NCBI GenBank assembly: GCA_002633005.1
Contig: NMRA01000406.1
Span: 130,001-194,000, forward strand
DNA: 64,000 nucleotides
Source of the DNA: Phoronis australis
Lineage: Eukaryota; Phoronida; Phoronidae
Direction: 5' to 3'
The notes below the pieces were generated by a model. That model ran no database searches, was not told the origin of the DNA, and saw nothing but the letters and a program-made list of their open reading frames with translations. Positions 41,201-53,200 of this stretch are shown here, one piece after another (positions within the stretch are counted from its first letter, which is position 1; every line of letters starts with the position of its first letter). The translations under genes and the position numbers were made by a program.

Positions 41201-44200
41201 CTCTTTATAAACATTCCCACTAAAGTGAGCATTGCCCGAAAGTTTAATAATAGCCTCGAGGGAGTGCAAGTAAGTCAGAAATNTTCCAGTGAATGTCAGC
41301 TTCTGAAACGGATATTATTAACAATACCACAGCCAAACTGTATAGCATGAGGGTCAGACTGTACATTTTCAGTGCTGACATGAACCTATGCCAGTGTTTC
41401 TGAATGGACGCCTGTGAAGACTGAGGATAGCCAAAAGACAAGAAATATAATATGGAGATTTTAAAATCAAAAAAATGAAGAAAATTCAACTACTGCAGAA
41501 CACAAGTGACTTGATTTAAAAAAACATCCTTTCAATTCACACAGCCTACAGTAAAATCTTGCCAGTTTCAGACAAAACTAAACGCCAAAGTTGTCTACTT
41601 TCAGTTTTCAAGTATATCTAACACTGATGAGAATATAAAATAGTAAAAATTATAAAACTGAAACGGTATGTAAACAAGACAGGCAAACTACAGTATTACA
41701 AAAATACTAACAAGACATAAATCACAACAAGAACAATGCGGAGTGAAGATTATGTACCCATCGTTAGCATCGCATACACTGCAAAAACGAGAGATGATCT
41801 CTTTATAAACATTCCCACTAAAGTGAGCATTGCCCGAAAGTTTAATAATAGCCTCGAGGGAGTGCAAGTAAGTCAGAAATCCTCCCTCAATGGGAACACA
41901 CCCATCACTTTTCACCATGATTCGTTAACAAAAATCATAAAAATATGTTAATAAAATATCAAACCTGACCATGACAACAATCCCATTGTCCTTTCAGTAA
42001 ATCTGGCTAAGTACTTACTCCTATCAAGTGAGTTATGGACAGGCATGTCATTGTCAAAGTAGGCTGTGAATAATTGAACAGCTTTGAAACTGTCATTAAT
42101 TTTACACTACTGTAGATCTATATATACCAAAGCAGGTCACACCAGAGATTAATTAAGCAGAATCAGATAGTGGTAAGCAACTCAGTGGAAATTTCAACAA
42201 CCTAACTGTCTCATTCATTATTTAACAAATCACCAAATGATTGCCAAAATTTCACCATCAACTTGATATTACCAACAAAAAATCATTAAAAATAACTTTG
42301 TTTAGCCTCGCTTGCAGTTGCATCTGCATCAGTAACATGACATTTTAGGCTAGTGAGTAGTTTCTGTCACTTTGTTGGAAATAGCACTTGCAAAATCTCA
42401 TGGCAGGCTTAAAGTTAAAATAATTCCCAAGTGATATAATATCTGACACACAACTAGTGTCAAAGAAATTAAGCACTTAAATAATGACATATTATTGTCA
42501 GAGGAAAGCTAGACAGCCAGAACTATTGAGATTGAGCGAGTCCATCTCTGGAATAGTGAGACAATACACTGTACTATTATGTTGGCTAGACAAGAAGGAG
42601 CTCATCTCCAGTATAGTATAAACCATTCATTATAGTCAGACCAACCAGCTAATAGCTCATTAGTAAGAGGGAGGCTAGATGGCTAAAATGACTGAGGGAG
42701 CCTATCTCACATACTGAGACCATTGATTACCAGTGCTATGTTATAACCTGCATCTGAATATATGTCAATACAACAGCTATACTCATGTAAAACATGTCTA
42801 CATACTCACATCACATCCACATGGCTCAGACAATCAATAACCAAACAAATGCCTAAAAGCTCTCAAGACTTTCTTTCATAATTCCCAGCCAAGATGACTT
42901 GAGACATGCCGGTTGTAAATACAACCTCACCACTTCACAGCCACATTTCACAGCACCAACACAGGTATGCCAGTAAAATAGAAAAACTCCACCACATTGA
43001 GATCAGATCAGCATTGTACTACCCACCAATACTGTTACTTGAACTAAAAACCAATAGAATGTGGGATAACAATAAATCAAAGCCAGTCTATCAACATGAA
43101 CTGGATAATCATTTACTGGAGGACAATGAAAGGTTTAGACCTGCCTAAGACTCTTTTGATAACTCCTTTAGTAAATAGATTGTTTATTTTTCTAATACTT
43201 GTACTGCAGCAGTTGAATACCTTATGGACAATAAGTACACATAACAATCAAGTATAAGAACATGGCCAGCAGCAACTTAATTCATAATCTTAATAGTACA
43301 GGTACAACAATAAACACTGGAGTTTTTAATAGGAAATCCTTATAAAATATGTAAATGTTAGTGAATCTTTGCAAATGTTCAAATACAACTAAGCACGATT
43401 CCTTGTTATAAAACCAACAAGATTCATAATTATTAATCTATATCTTATATTACAGGGATTAACACACTTAAAATCACTATTAAATATGTTTGATAACAAC
43501 ACCAACTTTCCTCACAAACATATTTGCTGTTTCAAAGCAAAGTCTGCATTTTTATCCTTGGCTTGAACTGAAATGTAGGTTATAATTAATCGCTTGAAAC
43601 TACATTTAGAAAATTATCTAGAAAACTATTGATTTTAACTCAGTAAAAATACACATATTCTGAAATTGGAAAGACTGTAGAATTTAATTTTTGACCTTAT
43701 ACCAATCTGTTATTAATTGGGTCATGAGAACAATTTTTGTCTTTTTATTAACATTTAGTGAAAAAGAAAGCTACATTCATAGCAAAAACAACAATATCGA
43801 TAACCTGATTAAATTCTTTTTGATATAAATCTTCAAGGTCAGATATCAAAAACCATGTTACAATTTTCTAAAAATATCATTTCGTTTTTGCTTTATGAAA
43901 CTGATTTTTCGGTGAAAATCATAAACGTCATATTTTGATAGCCCCTTATTCAAAAGTGGGGTATTTCCAAACAAAGTTTCTGAGAACAGTGCATAATCTC
44001 ATCAGCCATTTCTGAGACATGATTTTCAGAATTAATGGAGTGCCAATCATAAGGAACAGAATGAGACCTATTTTGCAACAATTAGTGGCCCAAGTCAATA
44101 GCTGTTTTTTTTTTTGAAACAAAGCTTTTTTAATGTTGCACACAAACTTTACTTGATAAGATCATAGAACTAAATACCTGTAACACCAACTTAGATCTCG

Positions 44201-47200
44201 CGTGACAGAGGTTGCGCCATGCATGCACTTGTTTGCCATGAAATACAGAGTTAAGGGTGGAATATGTGTTGAGTATAAACCAAGTTGGTTTGGAAAAGCT
44301 GACACCGAAAACTTCTTCCTAACAAATTTCATCTGTATTTTTGTAACGTTTTGTGGTCTAATGGAGCCAAACACTGTCAAAAGGTGGATCAACTGCTTGT
44401 GAATCTTCAGGAAGTCGACTGTGTGTACGAAAGCTGCCCAGTTAGTAGGCATAACATCAAGTTAACTAGACTTATTACTTTGTACAATAATTTTAACTTT
44501 TCGCAACTCTGCCATCTACAAACTGAATTGCACAAGAGCCATATCATTAGAAACTCCTTCATCAGCTCTTGATGAAGTATGATTATACCAGAATCAAATT
44601 ATGTATACAGTGATTGCAAAGAGGTTTTTCATGGTCTTGGTGAAAGTATGTTGTGAGTGAAATCAACTTACTCGTAGACCTTGGAGTTGGAGTTCGAACG
44701 TAGGCTACCATGAACCGGGACCAAGGTCTACAACTCCCACCGATATACGACGCTATATTACTTCCGGTTAACATAAGGACCGGAAATCAGGATGCCCCGC
44801 TACCAGTCATTGAAAAAGAACTATAGAGCAAAGTTCAAAACGTTCGAACTCCAAGGTCTACGAGTAAGTTGATTTCACTCACAACATATGTATATAATGT
44901 ACTTCACAAACAATTATCATTTTGCATACATGACAGGTTCAGAAAATATTATTTTTTCAATTCTATATCAAAATGCTATGTTATTAATAATAAAACAATC
45001 CTGTACAATATGTCTGATTAATCAAGTAATTAGTCACCTAATTAAGTGTGATGTCAATTAATTCAGGGTGTAATAGTATCGTAAAATGAAAATGAACCAG
45101 ATGACAGCATAAATGACTAAATAAACCAACCAGCAGACAACCTGTGAGACCGTTTATTCTTTCACCAATCAACACACAATGTGCCAGACCACCATGTCTC
45201 TCCACCAATCAACACACAACCTGCCAGACCACCATGTCTCTCCACCAATCAACACACAATCTGCCAGACCAACATGTCCTGACACCAATCAACACACAAT
45301 CTGCCAGACCAACATGTCCTTCCACCAATTAACATACAACCTGCCAGACCAGCATATTCCTCCACCAATCAACACACAATCTGCCATACCAGCATGTCCC
45401 TCCACCAATCAACACACAATCTGCCAGACCAGCATGTCCTTACACCAATCAACACACAATCTGCCAAACCAGCATGTCCCTCCACCAATCAACACACAAT
45501 CTGCCAGACCACCATGTCCCTCCACCAATCAACACACAATCTGCCAGACCAGCATGTCTCTCCACCAATCAACACACAATCTGCCAGACCAACATGTCAC
45601 TCCACCAATCAAAACACAACCTGCCAGACCAGCATGTCCCTGCACCAATCAACAAACAGTTTGCCAGGCCAGCATGTTCCTCCACCAACCTGTGTCTTCG
45701 CTGCACCTCATACAACTCAGTCTCCAGTTGGTCGATATATTCCCGAAACTCTTTCTCAGTGGTCAACATGGCTGATCTGTTGGCTCTGTCTTTAAACTCC
45801 AGCAGACGCAGTTTTTCCTTGAGAGTAGCTTCTGATTTGACAATGGACCGTAGTTTGTCATCATAGTCAAAGTTCTGAAAAAAAGGAATAGCTTTGTTTT
45901 CTTCACAAACAGATCAGTGAAGTCACTTCATAGAGCATTTGTTTCAAACTCTTCTGCACACTTAATACAGCTGAATTCTACAAGATATGATAAGATGTTC
46001 AAATGCAGAATACAGAAATTAAGTACATGACAATGGCATGATGGGAAATCAGATTGCTACGTACCTGGTCAAAAGCATGAGATGCCCGCCTGAAGTCACC
46101 CATATCGTGTCCTTCTGACTCCATGAAGTGTACCAGAAGTTCTATTGCCTCCCTGAAGCATGCCAGGTGTTTATCTAATTCACTGATCTTTTTCTGTGAG
46201 ATAAGTTCCACATTACTCATCTCCTCCACCTTCTCAACCAACTCTGTTTGTGTCAATGTCGATAGATTTTGGACAGGCGTTGTTGAATGTCCAGCAGCCA
46301 CACTTGCTGGTGAAACGGGCGGAGCACTTTCAACATGTGATGACAAAGGCTCTACATTTTCAGAAATGACTTCGTTTCTGGTTGGAGTAGTGACTTGTTT
46401 TTCGATCATTTGGTCAGCTTTTGGCATGGTGGATTTAAGTTCAGTTTGAAGGCGATCCACTTCAGCATTAGATAAAGAAAGATTGGATTCCAGTTTCTTA
46501 ATCACATTTTGACGTGAGACAGCGTCTGCTTTGAGTTGAATTAATTCATTGTTCATGGAAGACACAGTATCTCTAGAAATTTTCTCAGACTCCACAAGCT
46601 GCGCCTTTGCAACTGAAAGCTCAGATGTCAACTCCTTTACATGCTCCTCAGCTCTCTCCCATTTCTTTTGAATATCAGATAACTCAGCTGACTTCAATTC
46701 CAAATGAGATTGTAGCTCCTTCATTTCCTTTTTCAATGCGCTGGTCTCAGCAAGCTCTGAATCTTTAGCCTTAAGCTGAGATTCCAACTCGTCATTTCTT
46801 TTCTGAAGTGTGTTCACATCTACACCTGTATTAGCATTGACCACAATGGCTGTTGAATCTGCGGACAACTCTAAATCATTGGTCTCTTCAAAATCACTAC
46901 AATTCAATTCTGTATCTAACTCCTCAAACTGAGATTCAAGTTCCTCCACTCGCATCTTGTAATCATCTCTTTCTTCTACTAATTTCTGCTGCCTCATCTT
47001 CAGTCCATTCACTTCTTCCTCTAGATCATTAATAGTGTTCTTGAAAGTGTTTTCTTTGAAATCCCACTCTTTTGTTCGCTGTGTGAGTTCAGAATTGGCA
47101 TTAAGAACCTTCCGCTCAGCCAATTCAGACTCAAATAAGTCAACCTGAGATCTGAGGCCTCTAATTTGTTTCTTGTAATCTAATTCGTTCTTCTCCAAAT

Positions 47201-50200
47201 TATCAATTTTCTGCAACAAATTCTGCATCTCCTCATCAGATTCAGAAACAACTTCAACGGCTTCCATTTGCACTAACTGGGTCTCTACTTTGACATTCAA
47301 CTCTCCAATGGTTTCTTGCAAGTTACAGATCGTCTCTTGCAGTTTTGCATTTTCTATGACTTTGTCAGATAACTCTGTGCGACTAAGATCCAAATTTTCT
47401 CGAAGGTCTAATAGTTGTTTTTCCAGCTCGCTTCTTTTTTCATTAAAAGCACAAACACTTTCTTCCATTTCTTGAGTTTTCTTTTCTGGAAAATTGCTAT
47501 CTTTGTTTACAGCTTCAGCAGCTGAAGTGGATGTCTTATCTAGTCGCATTTGCAAAACAGCAATTTGTTCCCAAAGAGATTTTGTTTTATCCAAGAAATC
47601 TGTCTGAGCTTGAGCAAACTTCTCTTTTTCGGTTCTCAAATCCTCCTCTAATTCAGTTACTCTGTCAGAGTTCATACAACTGCTATATTTGGCTTGGAGT
47701 TCATTGATCAGGGACCTCTGTGCTTCAAACAATTCAGAAATTTTACCTCCTAACACCTCATCATCTTCATCAACTTCTTCCAGTTCTAGTCTGTCACAAA
47801 CTTTCAAAAGCACCAAATGCTGTGAATTGACTTTATCCTGCAAATGCTTCTGCGCATGTTCGTGTTTTGAGCATTTCTCCATGAGTTCATGTTCAGATTT
47901 TTCCAAAGCCAAAATGGTATCACGTGCATTTTGCTTTTCTTGTTCATAAATCTCAATTTCCTTCTTGTAATTCAAAATAACACTTTCACTTTCTTTCTGC
48001 GAGATTTCATACTTTGCAATAGTTGCTCGTAGTTGGTGTTCCACACTTTCTATTTGTTCAAGCCGGTCCATCAACTTTTGTTCCGTGTCGATCAATATTC
48101 CCACTTTTTCTTTCATTGTCTCCAATTCTGCACATTTCTGGCATGCATTTGAAAGGTCCTTGCCAACTTTCAACCTTGCAATCTCTTCATTCAGCAAAAT
48201 ATTAGTTGATTGTAGTTCCTCCATGCTTGCCTGCTGCTCAATTTCATCTTGCAGGGATTTGGACGAGACAGTATGTTTACTCTCCAGCTCAGAGCGAAGC
48301 TGCATCTCAACAGATTCCAGATCAGCAATTTTATCCATGAGTTTACCTTCGCTATCCAACAGTATGTCCACCTTGTCACTCAAGTGCTTAATTTTCCTCT
48401 CTGACACCTTCTCACCTTCCTCCAGCTGCTTCTTTACCAAGTCACGCTCTCTCTCCACAGTTTCAAGATCAGCTCGCAACTTGTGTTCCAGAGCTTGCAA
48501 GTTCTTGGCTTGTTCACATTTATCATTCTCCAGCTCCCGGATGCTTTCCCGAAGAGAAAAATCAGAAAGTTCCAGCTCTTGCAGCCTCATGCTCGACTGT
48601 GATTCTAGCAATTCATCGTCGTCATAATGACTCAACTGCTCAGTTAGTTCCTGCTCAGACTGTTCAAGCTCATAAATGCGAGATATCAGACGTTCTTCAT
48701 TGGCTTCCAAGGATTTGATTTGATCTTGCAATGCTACAATGTCTGGCATTTGTATAGATTGCTCTTTGTTGTCACACTTGAAATCAGCAATCTGTTTCTC
48801 TAGTGACTCGATATGCTCCAAGTGTTCTTTCTCTCTGACGCTGCACTCCTCAATCTTTTCAATAAAACTCAACTCTGCAGCTTCCAGCTCATTCACCTTT
48901 ATCCTCAGAATTGACAACTGTCCCGCATCATCTCCCCCATGGTCTTCATGAAACTTCAACCCCCTTTTAAGCTCTGCCTCATTTTCCTCAAGCTCATGAA
49001 TGGTCTCCGTTAACTTTAGCTCGTTTTCTTTCATCGCCGCTAAATCTTCTTGCAAATGTTCTATCTTCAACGTCTTTTCATCTAAAGTCTGTGCCAGCTT
49101 GTCCGTTTCATGACCAAAATCTGAAATTTGTCTTTTCAGTGATCCAACTGTTCTTTCCGGATGTTCTTCCTGAAATTCCTCATTCAATGACTCAAGGAAT
49201 CTAACCTTCTGCTCCAAACACTCAACTTGGGACTTCAAAATCTCTTCCTTCTCCTCCTTCTTTTTAATGTTTTGAGTGAGATTATTCTTTACATCTTCAC
49301 CTTGTGCTTTTTCAATCTCCAGTTCATCAATCCTCTTCTGCAGCTGTTCCTTTGTTGCCTCCAGTGCCACTAACATCAACTTTGTGTGTTCAACCTCCAT
49401 TAGGTCTTTGTCCAGAGACTTGTATGAAAGCAATTTTTTCTTCAGCTTTGCCTCGGACTCCACAAGTCTAGCATTCTCTTCCTGAGTTTTAGCTTCAGTC
49501 ATCGCAAGATTCTTTACCTGAAATAAAATGAAAAACAACGATGTCAAAAAAATGACAATCAGGCTCCACCCGCCAAAATCTCAGCTGCTCCGCTGTTTAA
49601 GAATCATAATTTTAGCTCAGCCACTGACAATGTAAGATCAAAAACCTGTCTTGCTATCAATTCAGTGGCATGGTAGTATTAATGCTCAAACTGGTTAGCA
49701 AGGCAACATCATGGCTTGGAATGCCAAAAGACAAAAATAGGAGTCTTCTATGTGATGAATTGTTCCACAAATGAATAGGCATGTGTGAAAACTTAAGTAA
49801 ACGTTTTTGCATGAATAAAGTCAAAATAATGACAAAAAACGAAAAAGAGGAAACTGGAAATTCTAAGCCTTGCAACATGAAATAATGTTGTTGTCTTGCT
49901 AAACAGTTTAAATCACGCACACATGCACGCACGCACGCATGCAGGCACACATGTTGATCAGGGTCAGTAATTAGTTCAAGACCTGACCTCAATGAAAGTT
50001 GACCACGACTTTCGAAAGTTTGGCAAAAATGTGATTTCATATTGCATTTATAATTTCGGACAAAAATAAATGCCAAAAATATCACCTTCTCCACTATTCA
50101 AGAGCTTCAAACAATGTCCTGAATGATCACAATTGTTATTGTCTGTTGGTAGCTATGGTAAAGAGCTTCAATATGGCAAAGTATCATTCTAGTACTACGC

Positions 50201-53200
50201 ATCATCTTAGGAAAACTGACAACTCATCTGTTTGCCATATCGTGTCCTAAACTGGTGAGATTTCAGCACAAGTAAAAGGACAAGACATGGTGGTTCCAAC
50301 CCATTTTGATTGGTAATAAGGCCAAACAAGTCTGCTGAAACCATGCAACCCATATCAACATGACAACCTACCTAAATTAACAGCACTGTATCACTGACAC
50401 ACGTGTGATAGCACTCGTGACACATATGAATGACCCATAAACTGTGCAGAAAAAAATAGCGAGCTGTTTCTAAAAAATGCTTCGCCATTGTTAACAATGT
50501 ATTTACAACTTTAAATTAGGCAATGCAAGTCCACTTAGACTACAGAGAACAGAGAATATGGAAACTGTGTAAAACTCCGCACCTTCTCCTCCAGAGCTTG
50601 TTCAACCATCTCCTTCTCAGCAAGACTCTCCTTCATACTATGTTCCACTTTATGAAGTTTGCTGATCTCTCCCTGTAATTCCCGCTCTCGCCCCTCTGCC
50701 CTCTCCACGACTGAGTTCAATTGCTCCTTCAACATCCTCTCAGACAACTCCAGTTCACCAACACGCTCCTTCACACTCAACTCGGACACTAATAACTTAT
50801 CAACTTGTTGCCGAAGTGACGTAATTTCATTTTCACCAGAATCACCGTCTTTAATCTGAGTTAACTGCTCAACATGAGTCCTGAGGTTCAAAACCTCAGC
50901 CATGAGGCCGTCGTTTTGAGTTTCTAGTTCACTTATCACAGATGCTTTTTGTGCAACATCACTCTCTACAAATTTATAATGTTCCAGTTCATCTTCCCGT
51001 AATCTCAACTTTTCTCTGAGCATTGCTAAATCGTTCTCCAACTCTGAATTTTTATCAAGAATTTCTTCTTCTTTCTGTTCCAATGAAAAACTGTGCCGGC
51101 GTAGCTTCTCCGTGCTCTCCGTATATTGCTGGTGAATCTTCTCATTTTCCAGCCTCATTGTTGTAACGTTGTTATTCAACAAATTAACCTCCGCTTCTAG
51201 AGAGTAATTTTTTTCCAACAAGTCAAGTTCATTCTCTTCAAATTGTTCTATTCGCTTCTGCATGGCTGCCAGTTGACTCTCCAGTTGAATATTTTTCTCC
51301 GTGAGTTCACTCTCTGACCTCTCATGCTCATCAACTTGTGCCTGCAACAATCAAGTATAAAGTAACAAATCATCATTTGAACAAATTGGTATTGAACTAA
51401 TTGGTAGCTATACATTGAACCCCATAGGTAGCAGTTCCGTCCACTATTGCGACTATTTAATCAGGTAGAATAAACAAGAACCAATTCACATGCAAGTGCA
51501 TGGAAGATTAAGGCTGGCAGTTAAAGCTAATATTTTTTAAAGATATCAGTTGGATTCCCACACACTCACCTTTACTTCTAACCACTACTACGCTCAATTT
51601 TGGAACATATTTAAAAGTGCAACATTCATGTGCTGATAGCAGATTTATTATCACACCATTTACTTGATACTTTGAGAGAAAATTGCATATTATTGTCGAG
51701 TATCGTAGAGCACAAGGCATTTTTTTTACTGTACCTAGTTCTCTACCAAGTTAGTGTACTGCATATGCCCGACTAAAAACTGTAGACTCGTAAATTGAAT
51801 AAAAAGCAACAAATTTTCTCATTTCCCAAAATTCATTAATGCTACATAATGTCTGTATGAACGTCCATGACCAAGGAATGCTGGGAGTTGTCAGACTTCC
51901 CATCATCAAGGATCACTTCTAACCTTGGATAGCTGGTGAACAGAGCCATAGTTTAAATGCAGGTACATGGTAAAATATGGTTCACTCTCTTGTAATTTTG
52001 AGAAGAGGAAAACCTTGTATATTTTCATTTTATCAAGAACAAATAGGGTCAAAACACTACACCCAGACACGACATTAGTAGTAGTAGTAGTAGTAGTAGT
52101 AGTACTATTCCCCTCTACACTCAGATATGTGATCCATTCAGTCACCTGTAGGGACTGTACCATAGTGACGGTTTGCCGATCACTCTCAGATGTACATTAC
52201 ATTTACTCACCTGTAGAGACTGTACCATAGTGATGGTGTGCCGATCACTCTCAGCCAACGACTGCTCCTCCTGGTGGTTGCTCAGCTGTTCTGTCAGTTC
52301 ACCATTCTCCCTCTGAAGACGTTCCATCTTCTCAGTCAACTGTTGAATGGTATTCTCTAGATCATGTACCGTCTGTGAAAGCAATGAACACGAAACAGTT
52401 CAAATTCAGACCTCCATACTGAAGCCATTCTCATGAGTTGAAATCACCTACCGTGATATACTTTCTAAACATCAGTGAAATAGGTTGAAGGCAGGGTCTT
52501 CAACTAATCTTGTGTACAAGAGGGGCTACTTCCAAATTACACTAAAAACAACGAAAATATGTCATCCACCCCAACTTTTTTGAGAATTGAGAAGAAAGTT
52601 GGCTATGGGTCGTGAGAACTATAGCTCACATGAATTGAATCACTGACTTTACAATTGTGTTTCAGGAGCTTAAACCATTAAACCACTGAGAAGTCATATC
52701 AACACAAACTGTTAGTAGGGCCAACAGATAAAAAACCAAGACACACAACGCCACTTAAAGGATTAAGACTTTCAACAGACATTTAGAATCAAATGGTATG
52801 AAAAGCATGTTTGAGACTTTCATCTTAGAGACTTAATAAATCCTTTGTATCAAATCAATTTATATCAAACCAATGGTTTATTTCTGAGTGGGTAGATTCA
52901 CCAACACCAGGTCATTGTGACGTATGTTGACAAGTGTCACCTGTTCTGACTTCTTTAGTTCGTCCATCTTCACATCCACAAATGTACTTTCATAACTCTG
53001 CCCCTTTAGTGTCGAGTCCAGCCTCCTTTTCAATTCGTCCAGTTCATGTTTGTACCTTGCCTCCGTCTTCTCATTAAACTCCTTGGTATACTTGTAAACA
53101 GCCTCAGACTGCCTTAAGGAGGATACTTCTGTTTCAAGTTTGGTCACTTGCTACAAGCAGATACCAATTACATGTTATAACAACATCAAACCACTTTTTC

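Noticed and set aside
41138-41951. Two identical + strand frames beginning MRSEDYVPIVSIAYT
   Set aside because: They are the same short frame seen twice because of the duplicated contig join; there are no splice context and no recognised family.
45144-45866. Long + strand open frames (up to ~200 residues) rich in H, Q, P, S and T
   Set aside because: They are translations of the 40-bp minisatellite, open in all three frames because the period is not a multiple of 3, and they run antisense into exon 9.
46123-49485. Many + strand Ser/Cys-rich open frames opposite exon 8
   Set aside because: They are antisense shadows of a Glu/Lys/Leu-rich coiled-coil exon.
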